From positions 1 to 40,890 of the forward strand of contig CALVJW010000011.1 of the NCBI GenBank assembly GCA_944332435.1: a DNA stretch of 40,890 nucleotides. Reading direction: 5' to 3'. The notes under the pieces are model-generated. The model did no database searches. It worked only from the letters and a program-made list of their open reading frames with translations, and was not told the origin of the DNA. Positions 22,653 to 31,833 of this stretch are shown one piece after another (position 1 is the first letter of the stretch; each line of letters starts with the position of its first letter). Made by a program: the position numbers and the translations under genes. Origin of the DNA: an uncultured Bacilli bacterium. Its GTDB lineage: Bacteria > Bacillota_I > Bacilli_A > RF39 > UBA660.

Positions 22653-24446
22653 TTCAAATTGTGAATTATATAATTTTGCATATGCTCCATTTTTAGAAAG
22701 TAACTCATCATGGGTACCAGTTTCTACAATATCTCCATCTTGCATTACAATAATCATATCTGCATTCTTAATTGTAGATAGGCGGTGTGCAATGATGAAA
22801 CTTGTTCTTCCTTCCATTAATTTATCCATCGCATCTTGAATTAATAATTCTGTTCTTGTATCTACACTACTTGTTGCTTCATCTAAAATTAAGATTTTTG
22901 GATCTGCTAAAATAACACGTGCAATGGTTAAAAGTTGTTTTTGACCACCACTAATATTATCAGCATCTTCATTGATAATCATATCATATCCATCTGGTAA
23001 TGTTTTAATAAAATGATCAACACTTGCTGTTTTACAGGCTTCTCTTACCTCATCTAATGTAGCATCTAATTTACCATAACGAATATTATCAGCAATCGTT
23101 CCACTAAATAACCAAGTATCTTGAAGAACCATTCCGAATAATGATCGTAAATCTTCCCTTTTAAAGTCACGAATATCTGTTCCATCTACTTTAATAGAAC
23201 CACTATTCACGTCATAAAAACGCATAAGTAGTTTAATCATTGTACTTTTTCCGGCTCCAGTAGGCCCTACGATTGCTATTTTAGAACCTTTCTTTACTTT
23301 AGCACTAAAGTCATTAATAATAATTTTATCTGAGTTATAACCAAAATGTACATGATCAAATTCAATATTACCTTGAACGTGATCAACTGTAACACCTTTC
23401 TTCGCTGTTTTTACTTCTTCTTTTTCTGCTAAAAATTCAAATACTCTTTCGCTAGCTGCAATTGCTTGTTGTACCATATTCATAATTTGTGCGATTTGAC
23501 TAATTTGTTGCATAAATGTTCTAGCGTATTGCGTAAATGATAAAATATCTCCTACTTCAATTTTATCTTTGATTACCATATATCCACCAAGAATGGAAAC
23601 AACTACATAACTTAAATTTCCAATAAATGACATAATAGGATGCATCATTGTAGATAAGAATTGACTCTTCCAAGCCGTTTCATATAATTCATGATTAATA
23701 TCATTAAATGTATCAGTGGCTTTTCTTTCTGCATTAAAAGCCTTTACAATGTCATGTCCACCATAAATCTCTTCTACATGACCATTCATAACTCCTAAAT
23801 ATTTTTGTTGATTCGTAAAAAATATTTGACTTTTCTTTACTACTTTTCCAAGTACGAACATACAAAGTGGTACAATAAGTAACACGACAATTGCCATTGG
23901 AATATTAATTGATACCATCATAATAAAGATTCCAATTAGTGTTGCGATACTAGTAATAATTTGTGTTACACTTTGATTTAAACTTTGTGTTAAAGTATCA
24001 ACATCATTGGTAATTCTAGATAATACTTCTCCATGTGTTTTGGTATCAAAAAATTTCATTGGTAAATGATTAATTTTTTCAATTAACTCTTTTCTCATTT
24101 TGTAAGAAACTTTAGCTGAAACATTACTCATAATAAATCCTTGTAAGAATGAGAAAAATAAACTTGTAAGATAAAGAATCACTAATATAATAATGATTTC
24201 ATTAATTTTATCAAAGTTGATAGAACCTGTTCCACTAATTTTTGCCATTAATCCATTAAAAATTTCAGTTGTGATATTTCCTAAAATTTTTGGTCCAATA
24301 ATTGTGAAAACAGTAGAACAGATAGCAAATAAGAAGACAAAGAATAATGAAATTTTATATTCTTTTAATAAATTTAGTAATTTTAAAGAGGTTCCTTTGA
24401 TGTCTTTTGCTTTTTCAAAAGAAGCGTTTCCACCATGATTATTCAT
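22638..24446 (-). CDS. ABC exporter subunit with consensus ATPase domain
   Basis: A type IV (exporter-type) ABC half-transporter of 602 residues: six membrane helices (about residues 35-320), then an ATPase domain. The domain is fully consensus: Walker A GPTGAGKST, signature ISGGQKQLLTIARVIL, Walker B LILDEATSSVD with the catalytic Glu, and switch His in IIAHRLSTI. Its partner, encoded just upstream, lacks the catalytic Glu and switch His, so the pair forms a heterodimer with one working and one degenerate ATP site, as in BmrCD, LmrCD and TM287/288. The start overlaps the partner's stop by 8 bp and has AAGGAGG, so expression is coupled. Likely function is drug or lipid-like compound export; substrate not evident. 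Confidence 0.92.
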   Translation of the reverse strand: MNNHGGNASFEKAKDIKGTSLKLLNLLKEYKISLFFVFLFAICSTVFTIIGPKILGNITTEIFNGLMAKISGTGSINFDKINEIIIILVILYLTSLFFSFLQGFIMSNVSAKVSYKMRKELIEKINHLPMKFFDTKTHGEVLSRITNDVDTLTQSLNQSVTQIITSIATLIGIFIMMVSINIPMAIVVLLIVPLCMFVLGKVVKKSQIFFTNQQKYLGVMNGHVEEIYGGHDIVKAFNAERKATDTFNDINHELYETAWKSQFLSTMMHPIMSFIGNLSYVVVSILGGYMVIKDKIEVGDILSFTQYARTFMQQISQIAQIMNMVQQAIAASERVFEFLAEKEEVKTAKKGVTVDHVQGNIEFDHVHFGYNSDKIIINDFSAKVKKGSKIAIVGPTGAGKSTMIKLLMRFYDVNSGSIKVDGTDIRDFKREDLRSLFGMVLQDTWLFSGTIADNIRYGKLDATLDEVREACKTASVDHFIKTLPDGYDMIINEDADNISGGQKQLLTIARVILADPKILILDEATSSVDTRTELLIQDAMDKLMEGRTSFIIAHRLSTIKNADMIIVMQDGDIVETGTHDELLSKNGAYAKLYNSQFEEVEE

Positions 24447-26598
24447 AATCTAATTCCTCCTTACTAAGTTGTGATAATGCGATTTCGCGATATACTTCGC
24501 ATGTTTTCATTAATTCCTTATATGTTCCAATTCCAGCAATATCACCTTCATTTAATACGACAATTTGATCAGCATTCATAATTGTACTAATACGTTGTGC
24601 TACAATGAGTACTGTTTTATCTTTTGTAATCTTTTGCAATTCTCCTCTTAGTTTGGCATCTGTTTTGAAGTCTAATGCTGAAAAACTATCATCGAATATA
24701 TAAATGTCTGGATTTTTCGCAAGTGCTCTTGCTATCGCAAGACGTTGTTTTTGTCCTCCACTAACATTCGTACCTCCTTGACTAATTGGTGCTTGATATT
24801 GTTTTTCAAGTCCATTAATAAATTCTGTCGCTTGGGCAATACTAGCTGCTTCTTTCATCGCCTTGTCTGTAATCTTATCATTTCCATATTTAATATTAGA
24901 TTCTACTGTACCACTAAATAAAACACCCTTTTGTGGAACGAAACCAATTTTATTTCTTAAATCTTTTGTACAAACATCTTTGATATCAACACCATCAATT
25001 AAAATTTTTCCCTTGGTTACATCGAAGAATCTTGGAATTAAATTAACAATCGTTGATTTTCCACTACCTGTAGAACCAATAAAAGCAGTTGTTTTGCCTG
25101 GTTCAGCGACAAAGTTAATGTCCGTTAAAACGTCATAATCCGCATCTGGATAACGGAAACATACATTTTTAAATTCTACAACACCTTTTTTCTTTGCATC
25201 AAATGGTTTCGGTTGCTTTGGATCTTTAATTACAGTATCATGTTCTAATACTTCATTAATACGTTTTGCACTAACACTTGCACGTGGTAGCATAATACTC
25301 ATTACAGAAATCATTAAGAATGCCATAATAATTTGCATTGTGTATTGAATATATGCCATGATATCTCCAACTTGCATTGTACCAGCATCAACACCATTTG
25401 CACCTTTCCATACAATCAATAAACAAATCATATTCATGATAAACATCATAGCTGGCATCATAAATGACATCACTCTTCCAATAAAACGAGTTACTTTTGT
25501 TAAATGGTCATTTACCCCATCAAAACGTTCTTCTTCATGCTTTTCATTCGCAAAAGCACGAACTACTGGAAGTCCTGTTAAAATTTCTCTTGTTACTTGA
25601 TTTAAACGATCTACTATCTTTTGCATTAATTTCATTTTTGGCATAGCAACACCAAATAATACAATCACTAATACAGAAATAGCTAAAACGGCAATTCCAA
25701 TAATATATGTCATATTCGCATTGGTATTCATTGCTTTCATAACTCCACCAATCGCAATAATTGGGGCATAGAATACTACACGAAGTAAAAATACGATTAC
25801 ACTTTGTACTTGTTGAATATCATTGGTTGTTCTTGTTATCAATGAGGAAGAACCAAGTTCTTTCATTTCTGTTTTCGAAAAACCTACTACTTTAGCAAAC
25901 ATCTTTTCACGTAATGTTTTAGCTAATCTAGCAGCCATCCTAGAACCAATGAAAACAATTAAAATACCAATTACCATAATGAGTAATGCTAATCCTAACA
26001 TCTTAAGTCCTGTTACAAAAATATATTGCGTCTGCATTTTATCTGTATCAACACCAATACGTTGATATTCAGCCTTCACACTAGAAATAGCACCTTGTCC
26101 AATAATACTATCTGGCATTTTCTCCGTTTTTTCAAGAATACCACGAACCATCTGTTGTCGACTATCCTCTGGCATCATGCTTAATGTTTGAAATAAATCA
26201 ACACCTTCTGGTAATTGTAACATTTCTTTAGAATCTTCATTAGAAGCATAGGAAATAATTACCATTGATGGAGCTAAAAAATCACTTACCTTTTCTTGAT
26301 CACTATTATCCTTTAACTTATAAATAGTTTCTCCCTTATAAGTTCCATCTTTTTCATATTGACTTGAAATATAACTTTTCTCTTTCTCTGTTAAAAATAA
26401 ATTAATTTTCTGTAAGGTTGTTTCTCCTATTTTTTCTATCGCTGCATTTTCAATTCCACTTTGTTGTACCCCTACATTAACAATACGCGAAGTATAATCT
26501 GGTAATGTTAAATCACATGCAGCTTGAGCAAATAATAGAAGAACAATACATAAGATAGATAAAATAGAACTTTTTAAATAACGAAATATTTTAATCAT
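24439..26598 (-). CDS. ABC exporter subunit with degenerate ATPase domain and large outer loop
   Basis: A half-transporter of 719 residues, longer than its partner by an insertion between the first two membrane helices (about residues 35-190), predicted to face outside. The ATPase domain has Walker A GSTGSGKST and signature VSGGQKQRLAIARAL. Walker B reads IYIFDDSFSALD, so Asp replaces the catalytic Glu, and the switch region reads IVAQRISTI, with Gln for His. These are the classical changes in the non-hydrolysing half of heterodimeric exporters. Overlaps on both sides (8 bp with the TetR gene, 8 bp with the partner) show one operon. AAGGAGGA precedes the ATG. Confidence 0.92.
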   Translation of the reverse strand: MIKIFRYLKSSILSILCIVLLLFAQAACDLTLPDYTSRIVNVGVQQSGIENAAIEKIGETTLQKINLFLTEKEKSYISSQYEKDGTYKGETIYKLKDNSDQEKVSDFLAPSMVIISYASNEDSKEMLQLPEGVDLFQTLSMMPEDSRQQMVRGILEKTEKMPDSIIGQGAISSVKAEYQRIGVDTDKMQTQYIFVTGLKMLGLALLIMVIGILIVFIGSRMAARLAKTLREKMFAKVVGFSKTEMKELGSSSLITRTTNDIQQVQSVIVFLLRVVFYAPIIAIGGVMKAMNTNANMTYIIGIAVLAISVLVIVLFGVAMPKMKLMQKIVDRLNQVTREILTGLPVVRAFANEKHEEERFDGVNDHLTKVTRFIGRVMSFMMPAMMFIMNMICLLIVWKGANGVDAGTMQVGDIMAYIQYTMQIIMAFLMISVMSIMLPRASVSAKRINEVLEHDTVIKDPKQPKPFDAKKKGVVEFKNVCFRYPDADYDVLTDINFVAEPGKTTAFIGSTGSGKSTIVNLIPRFFDVTKGKILIDGVDIKDVCTKDLRNKIGFVPQKGVLFSGTVESNIKYGNDKITDKAMKEAASIAQATEFINGLEKQYQAPISQGGTNVSGGQKQRLAIARALAKNPDIYIFDDSFSALDFKTDAKLRGELQKITKDKTVLIVAQRISTIMNADQIVVLNEGDIAGIGTYKELMKTCEVYREIALSQLSKEELDYE

Positions 26599-27214
26599 AC
26601 GAATCCTCCTTATATAGTCCTTTCTTTAATAATAATAGTTGGTGTACAAATTTTTGGTACACACAATCTACATCCTCATTCCACTTAATAATTTTTATGA
26701 GTGAATGAATCAAACACATATTACATAAATCAACAATATCATATAAGTCTTCTTCTTTTGTTATATTCAATTTTTCTTTATTAATATAAGAAATTAATCT
26801 TTCTGTTCTGTTCTTTTCTACATCAATATTTCTCGTTGGCAAAACAGAAACATTTTTAAAATTGGCATTTAATATAATATTTTGAAAGAATTTTTTGTGA
26901 CGATTATGGTTTATTTTCTTTATAAATTTTAAAAATAATGCTTGATAAGACTTTAATAAATCTCCGCCGTTTTCTTCAAAGATTTGCTTTTCTATCAAAG
27001 AGAACTTCTCTTTATGAATTGTCAATAAATAATCGTATAAATCTTCCTTATCTTCAAAATACATATAAAAGCTACCACGCGAAATATTTGCATTATGAAT
27101 AATTTGATTAATAGAAGCTTCATCATAAGATACGCGACTAAACTCTTTAATTGCTGATTCATAAATTGATTTTTGTTTTTCCTTCGGTAAATTAAAAAAT
27201 GTTTGACTTGGCAT
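26591..27214 (-). CDS. TetR-family repressor of the ABC exporter operon
   Basis: The N-terminal helix-turn-helix is clear: SIYESAIKEFSRVSYDEAS, then INQIIHNANISRGSFYMYFE with the usual GSFYxYFxDKEDL ending at about residue 60. The rest (about 70-207) is a diverged helical ligand domain. It is the first gene of the operon with the two exporter subunits. A 13-bp palindrome inside its promoter (27266-27278) is the natural operator, giving autorepression with release by an exported compound. That logic is inferred from position. GAGGTGGG precedes the ATG. Confidence 0.92.
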   Translation of the reverse strand: MPSQTFFNLPKEKQKSIYESAIKEFSRVSYDEASINQIIHNANISRGSFYMYFEDKEDLYDYLLTIHKEKFSLIEKQIFEENGGDLLKSYQALFLKFIKKINHNRHKKFFQNIILNANFKNVSVLPTRNIDVEKNRTERLISYINKEKLNITKEEDLYDIVDLCNMCLIHSLIKIIKWNEDVDCVYQKFVHQLLLLKKGLYKEDSYD

Positions 27215-27257
27215 ATACCCACCTCTTCATTATATGTGTTTTCTAGCCACATGTCCC

Positions 27258-27286
27258 ATTATATATGACAAGTTGTCACATGTCAA
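27258..27286 (-). promoter_or_regulatory. promoter and operator of the tetR-exporter operon
   Basis: TTGACA (27286-27281), 17 bp and TATAAT (27263-27258), all consensus. The spacer holds the palindrome TGACAA-C-TTGTCA (27266-27278), with ACATGT half-site-like words on both sides. A second TATAAT at 27229-27234 could give a shorter leader. Confidence 0.88.
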
Positions 27287-27379
27287 CTTCAATTCATAGT
27301 AATCCCATAATTTTACATTTTCTTACGACTATGATTTGATTCTACTTAAAAGAATCTATCTAAATAATTTAATTGCAAC

Positions 27380-27403
27380 AAAAAAGCACCTATATCTGGT
27401 GCT
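27380..27403 (-). terminator. terminator of the lspA-rluD-rhomboid operon
   Basis: AGCACC and GGTGCT stem with a 7-nt loop and TTTTTT tail, overlapping the TAG stop of the rhomboid gene. Confidence 0.88.
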
Positions 27404-28559
27404 ATTTCATGAATCCCATAAAAATTAAAAAAGCAACATAAATAAAACTAACAATCCAACCATTTACTTTGTCCATTACAGTTGACTTATATTTTACTCC
27501 TACTGCCATAGCCATAAAAGTTCCACCTACAAGTCCACCAATATGTGCTGCGTTATCAATACCAGAAAGGGAAAATCCAACTAATAAATTTAAAATAATA
27601 ATTGGAATAATTTGTGACTTCATAACATTACCTAAATAAACTCGGTAATGATATCCAAAATATAATAAAGCACCTAAAAGTCCAAAGATAGCTCCACTAG
27701 CTCCTGCACTGATATGTTCACTAAAAGTAATTGAAAGTAAACTACCACAAAGGGCACTAAATAAGTAAATTAGTAAATACTTAGTTTTACCAAAAAAACT
27801 TTCCAATTGTGGACCAATCACATATAATGCATACATATTAACAAGTAAATGTAAAATACCAATATGAAGGAACGCACAAGTAAGTAAACGCCATGGTTCT
27901 CCATGTAATACTAAAAATTTATAATTTGCTCCAAAAGCAAGTAATGTTGGAATATGCGTACTTCCTTTTCCTAAAATATACATAAGAGCAAATAAGATAA
28001 CATTGATTGCAATAATTGCATAAGTAATTACTGGTTTTTTCATTGTAAATACTTCTTCTGCTTTTTTCGCATCTACTTCGTTTTTCTCACTAATATCCTG
28101 TGTTAACTTCATAAATAATTCTAGTCCCTCTTCTTTAAATTCTGTTTCCTTCGTAATAGATGGAAAAACTTCTTTTACAAGTGGACAAGCATTAATATCT
28201 TCAATTTCATTTAATCGCACACAAGTTAAATTACCATCTCTTTGTTCCTGATGATCAAATTCAACATTATCCCCTAAATTTAAATATACACATAATACAT
28301 TCATCTTCCAAGATAACATTTTCTTTTTAATACGTTTTGTTATTTTTCTTGTTTTAAATATATCAAACCCAAATTGTTCATTATTATGAATATAGTCAGT
28401 TACAATTCTAACAATATGATAAGGACTTTCTAAGTTTTCTAACCATATCTCATTCTTTGCCCCTTGTAACACAATGGGATTATAACCTTGTTCTGTAATA
28501 AAATAATGTAGCAATTTCATTACTAATTCATCTGTTTTATTTACCATTACATCGTTCAT
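27402..28559 (-). CDS. rhomboid family intramembrane serine protease
   Basis: Rhomboids cut membrane proteins within the bilayer. From the chosen start (28559) the protein has 385 residues: a soluble N-terminal region of about 175, then six or seven membrane helices. The catalytic Ser288 lies in SAGASGAIFG and the His339 in NAAHIGGLVGG; the HxxxxHLLVNM segment on the second helix supplies the oxyanion Asn. The long N-terminal domain resembles that of Bacillus YqgP-type proteins in layout. The earlier in-frame start (28613) would overlap rluD by 43 bp and has no ribosome site, whereas AGGGGGAG sits before 28559. It is the last gene of the lspA operon, 11 bp after rluD. Confidence 0.92.
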   Translation of the reverse strand: MNDVMVNKTDELVMKLLHYFITEQGYNPIVLQGAKNEIWLENLESPYHIVRIVTDYIHNNEQFGFDIFKTRKITKRIKKKMLSWKMNVLCVYLNLGDNVEFDHQEQRDGNLTCVRLNEIEDINACPLVKEVFPSITKETEFKEEGLELFMKLTQDISEKNEVDAKKAEEVFTMKKPVITYAIIAINVILFALMYILGKGSTHIPTLLAFGANYKFLVLHGEPWRLLTCAFLHIGILHLLVNMYALYVIGPQLESFFGKTKYLLIYLFSALCGSLLSITFSEHISAGASGAIFGLLGALLYFGYHYRVYLGNVMKSQIIPIIILNLLVGFSLSGIDNAAHIGGLVGGTFMAMAVGVKYKSTVMDKVNGWIVSFIYVAFLIFMGFMK

Positions 28560-28570
28560 GGTATCTCCCC

Positions 28571-29464
28571 CTAACTTTCTTGTTTTAATTGTTCTTGGAT
28601 TTTTGTAAAACATTCTGGTAATTCACTATCAAATTCCATATACTTTCCCGTTGTTGGATGATGAAAACCTAATACTTTTGCGTGTAAACATTGTCCTGTT
28701 TCATCAAACTTCTTTCTTCTTCCATACACCGGATCATTGACTACAGGATATCCAATATAATCCATATGTACCCTAATTTGATGAGTTCTACCTGTTTCTA
28801 GTTTTAATTCAATTAAAGTTGCATTTTTATAGCGCTCTAATACCCTAAAATGAGTAATAGAATCTTTACTATTAAAACTTGTAACTGCTTGTTTCTTACG
28901 ATCATTTGGATCCCTACCAATTGGAGCATCAATAGTACCAGTATCATTTTTAATAACACCCCATACTAAAGCATAATAGACTCTCGTTGTTGTTTTTTCT
29001 TCTAATTGTTTAGCTAATATTTCATGTGCTTTATTATTTTTCGCAACCATCAAAAGCCCCGTTGTGTCCGCATCAATTCGGTGAACAATCCCTGGTCGAA
29101 ATTCTCCATTTACATCACTCAACTTAGAATGATATAAAAGACCATTTACAAGTGTTCCATGCGTATTCCCTACTCCTGGATGAACAACAACTCCATTTGC
29201 TTTATTTACAACAATTACATCATCATCTTCATAAACAATATCCAAATCCATTTTCTCTGGTGTCGCATGCATTTCTTCTTCAACATATTCTTCTGTATGA
29301 ATCTGATCTTCCTCTTTTACTACATAACTTGCTTTTACTACTTTCCCATTTACCGTAACATCTCCATTTTTAATCATTTTCGCAATTTTACTACGCGATA
29401 ATTCTAAATGCTCCATTAAATAAGAATCTATTCTATTCCCACCATCTGTTACAATGATTTCCAT
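28571..29464 (-). CDS. rluD: RluD-family 23S rRNA pseudouridine synthase
   Basis: It isomerises uridines to pseudouridine in large-subunit rRNA. An S4 RNA-binding domain is at about residues 10-60 (SRSKIAKMIKNGDVTVNGK). The catalytic domain has GIVHRIDADTTGLLMVAKN with the catalytic Asp131, then RTHQIRVHM and the C-terminal LHAKVLGFHHP. Length 297 residues, usual for RluD/YlyB. It starts directly after the lspA stop. The lspA-rluD order is a conserved arrangement in Firmicutes, without a known functional reason. Target positions cannot be read from the sequence. Confidence 0.93.
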   Translation of the reverse strand: MEIIVTDGGNRIDSYLMEHLELSRSKIAKMIKNGDVTVNGKVVKASYVVKEEDQIHTEEYVEEEMHATPEKMDLDIVYEDDDVIVVNKANGVVVHPGVGNTHGTLVNGLLYHSKLSDVNGEFRPGIVHRIDADTTGLLMVAKNNKAHEILAKQLEEKTTTRVYYALVWGVIKNDTGTIDAPIGRDPNDRKKQAVTSFNSKDSITHFRVLERYKNATLIELKLETGRTHQIRVHMDYIGYPVVNDPVYGRRKKFDETGQCLHAKVLGFHHPTTGKYMEFDSELPECFTKIQEQLKQES

Positions 29465-29923
29465 TTAATCACGCTCCTTAAACGTCTCTATCATAATAAA
29501 AAATATAGAAATGACGATACATGTATCTGCTAAATTAAAAATTGGGAAAGGATAACCTAGCAAATAAAAGGATAAATAATCGATTACATATCCAAAAAAG
29601 ATACGATCGAATAAATTTCCAAAAATACCACCAATTAATAAACTAAGACTTATTTTTTCCAGCCATTTTAATTGTTTCCCTTTCATAAAATAGAAATAAA
29701 TAATTCCTAAAAAAAGAATAGTCATAATAATTAAAAAGATGCGATTTCCACTTAAGACACTAAATGCCGCTCCATCATTATGAACATTCGTAATAGAAAA
29801 AAAGTTAGGAATAATCGAAATATTTTCACCAAGTGCTATTACCTGAGTAATGATAACTTTAATGAAACGGTCCATTACAAATACAATACTACTTAGCAAT
29901 AAAATAAGTCCCATAAAATTCAC
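29465..29923 (-). CDS. lspA: lipoprotein signal peptidase (signal peptidase II)
   Basis: It cleaves signal peptides of lipoproteins after lipid attachment. Four membrane helices are predicted across 152 residues. The aspartyl protease pair is Asp106 (FGNLFDRIFFGYVIDYL) and Asp133 (FPIFNLADTCI), and the NxHNDGAAFS segment near residue 50 is the family's third conserved block. TTAGGTGA precedes the ATG. First gene of the operon with rluD and the rhomboid protease. It implies that this organism makes lipoproteins, although none is clearly encoded here. Confidence 0.95.
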   Translation of the reverse strand: MNFMGLILLLSSIVFVMDRFIKVIITQVIALGENISIIPNFFSITNVHNDGAAFSVLSGNRIFLIIMTILFLGIIYFYFMKGKQLKWLEKISLSLLIGGIFGNLFDRIFFGYVIDYLSFYLLGYPFPIFNLADTCIVISIFFIMIETFKERD

Positions 29924-29932
29924 CTAACTTAT

Positions 29933-29941
29933 TATATCAAA
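29933..29941 (-). promoter_or_regulatory. extended -10 promoter for the lspA operon
   Basis: TGA then TATAAT on the minus strand, immediately after the T-run of the miaB terminator. The -35 region falls in the hairpin and is weak. Confidence 0.65.
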
Positions 29942-29973
29942 AAATGATTGGTTAGAAAAGTCCAATCATTTCA
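29941..29973 (-). terminator. miaB terminator
   Basis: AAATGATTGG and CCAATCATTT form a 10-bp stem including the TGA stop, followed by T residues. Confidence 0.88.
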
Positions 29974-31384
29974 TTTTACCATTCATACTCCATGTTTTTA
30001 CATCAGTAATTTCAACATCTACAATTTTTCCAATCATAGCTGGATTTCCTTCTACATTAACCAATTTCATTGTATCAGTATATCCCATTAGTTTTGAAGG
30101 ATCATTCTCACTATATCCTTCAATTAATACAGGAACTACTTTCCCAAGATAAGTATCATTTGCCTCTTTCGAATATTGATTTACTAGTTCATTTAAACGA
30201 TGTAATCGCTCATTTTTTACTTCTAGTGGAACATCATCTTTCATTTTAGCAGCCGGTGTTCCAACCCTAGGAGAGAAAATAAAAGTAAATGCGGAATCAT
30301 ACTTACAAGTATTAACAACATCAAGTGTCTCTTCAAAATCTTCTTCTGTTTCACCTGGAAAACCTACAATAATATCAGTTGTAATAGAGGAATATGGAAG
30401 TACCTCCTTTAATTTACGAAATAAAGCTAAATAACTTTCTTTGGTATATCTTCGACCCATTAATTTTAATATACGGTCGCTTCCACTTTGAAGTGGTAAA
30501 TGAATGTATGGCATAATATTATCATATTTTCCAATTACTTCAATCATTTTATCGGTAAAATCCCATGGATGACTTGTTACAAAGCGAAGTCTTGGAATTC
30601 CTGTCTTTGCAACATCTTCTAATAAATTTTCCATTCCATAATCCATATCTAAATCTTTCCCATAAGCATTTACATTCTGCCCAAGTAATGTTACTTCTTG
30701 ATAACCCTGTTTCATTAAATCTTTTACTTCTTCAATAATGAAATGAGGCTTACGACTACGCTGTTTTCCTCTTGTATATGGAACAATACAATAAGTGCAG
30801 AACTTGTCACAACCATACATAATATTTACCCATGCCTTATATTTACTATCACGTTTTACCGGAATATTTTCAATAACATCCCCTTCAATGCTAAGAACAT
30901 CAACATTTAATTTTTTAGTCTCCATACTTGTTTTTAAAATACTTGGTAACTTATGAATATTATGAGTTCCAAATACAATATCTATCCATTTATATTTTTC
31001 TAAAATTTCATCTACAACTACTTCTTCTTGCGCCATACACCCACAAATACCAACGATTAAATCTGGCTTTGTTTCTTTCATATGTTTAATTCTACCAATC
31101 ATACCAAATACTTTATTATGCGCATTTTCCCTTATCGCACAAGTATTTAATAAAATAAGGTCCGCCTCTTCCATCGAAGGAGCTTCCGTAAAACTCATAT
31201 CTTCTAAAATTGCCTTGATGTTTTCACTATCATGTTCATTCATTTGACATCCATAAGTTTTTACAAAATATGTTTTTCCTTTTCCAATTTCCACTAAATC
31301 ATGACTAATAATATAGTCATTTGTTTTAGTAACTACTTCTTTTTTTGTTCTAACTCTTGCTTCTTTTAAATTTGGTAACTGCAC
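29966..31384 (-). CDS. miaB: tRNA-2-methylthio-N6-dimethylallyladenosine synthase MiaB
   Basis: A radical-SAM methylthiotransferase that modifies i6A37 in tRNAs to ms2i6A. The N-terminal domain ligates one cluster through Cys46 (TYGCQMNEHD), Cys82 (NTCAIRENA) and Cys114/Cys116 (CGCMAQ). The radical-SAM cluster is Cys191, Cys195, Cys198 (CDKFCTYC), and a TRAM RNA-binding domain ends the protein (from about residue 405). At 472 residues and with the CAIRENA wording it is MiaB rather than MtaB or RimO. The frame begins with GTG at 31384; there is no ATG before residue 49, and the ribosome site is weak (AAAGATGG), so the exact start is less certain. Confidence 0.94.
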   Translation of the reverse strand: MQLPNLKEARVRTKKEVVTKTNDYIISHDLVEIGKGKTYFVKTYGCQMNEHDSENIKAILEDMSFTEAPSMEEADLILLNTCAIRENAHNKVFGMIGRIKHMKETKPDLIVGICGCMAQEEVVVDEILEKYKWIDIVFGTHNIHKLPSILKTSMETKKLNVDVLSIEGDVIENIPVKRDSKYKAWVNIMYGCDKFCTYCIVPYTRGKQRSRKPHFIIEEVKDLMKQGYQEVTLLGQNVNAYGKDLDMDYGMENLLEDVAKTGIPRLRFVTSHPWDFTDKMIEVIGKYDNIMPYIHLPLQSGSDRILKLMGRRYTKESYLALFRKLKEVLPYSSITTDIIVGFPGETEEDFEETLDVVNTCKYDSAFTFIFSPRVGTPAAKMKDDVPLEVKNERLHRLNELVNQYSKEANDTYLGKVVPVLIEGYSENDPSKLMGYTDTMKLVNVEGNPAMIGKIVDVEITDVKTWSMNGKMK

Positions 31385-31411
31385 ATTTACACCATCTTTC
31401 TTAACGAATAG

Positions 31412-31420
31412 ATTGTATCA
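31412..31420 (-). promoter_or_regulatory. extended -10 promoter for miaB
   Basis: TGA then TACAAT on the minus strand, about 30 bp upstream of the GTG start. Confidence 0.55.
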
Positions 31421-31445
31421 TATATCAAGTATTTAAGCAATATTT

Positions 31446-31477
31446 TAAAAAAAAGACTCGTAATATTACGAATCTTT
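31446..31477 (-). terminator. terminator of the prepilin-like operon
   Basis: AAAGATTCGTAA and TTACGAGTCTTT pair over 12 positions with one mismatch, then a T-run; directly after the TAG stop at 31478. Confidence 0.88.
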
Positions 31478-31825
31478 CTAACAATCTGTACAGTCACCAA
31501 CGTTTTTCCCAGTATACCCAGTTGATACTAATGTATACTCTTTTTTTTCTAAATCAATAATATAATATGCATTTGTTTTTTTACTTTGCTTGTTGATAAT
31601 TTCTACTTTATAAGTATTATCTTCTTGTTTCATTGGTTCACTATAATCAAATTTTTTTGTGTTTTTTACATCGTTAATTATATTCAATACTTGCTCAATG
31701 TTTTCTTGCTCAGCCTTTTGCTCTGCTTTTCTATTCTCATGTGAAACAATAAATGTAATTCCACAAACAATTCCAATGATAATAATAATTCCAATGATAT
31801 TCCCTATTAACATTTTTTTATTCAT
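31478..31825 (-). CDS. small membrane-anchored protein paired with the prepilin-like gene (115 aa)
   Basis: It starts MNKKMLIGNIIGIIIIIGIV, one hydrophobic helix at about residues 5-27, then a charged helical stretch (KAEQKAEQENIEQVLNII) and a C-terminal region ending VGDCTDC with two Cys. The start at 31825 is chosen over one 8 codons upstream because AGGTGA lies in range; the upstream option would overlap the previous gene. It begins 8 bp after that gene's stop and shares its terminator, so the two products probably act together at the surface. I do not recognise the family. The hydrophobic start resembles a prepilin-like helix but lacks GFTLIE. Confidence 0.7.
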   Translation of the reverse strand: MNKKMLIGNIIGIIIIIGIVCGITFIVSHENRKAEQKAEQENIEQVLNIINDVKNTKKFDYSEPMKQEDNTYKVEIINKQSKKTNAYYIIDLEKKEYTLVSTGYTGKNVGDCTDC

Positions 31826-31833
31826 ATAATCAC

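Noticed and set aside
27022-27252. 76-codon minus-strand frame overlapping the TetR gene start
   Set aside because: It is out of frame with the helix-turn-helix and lies largely inside it. The TetR frame is clearly the coding one.
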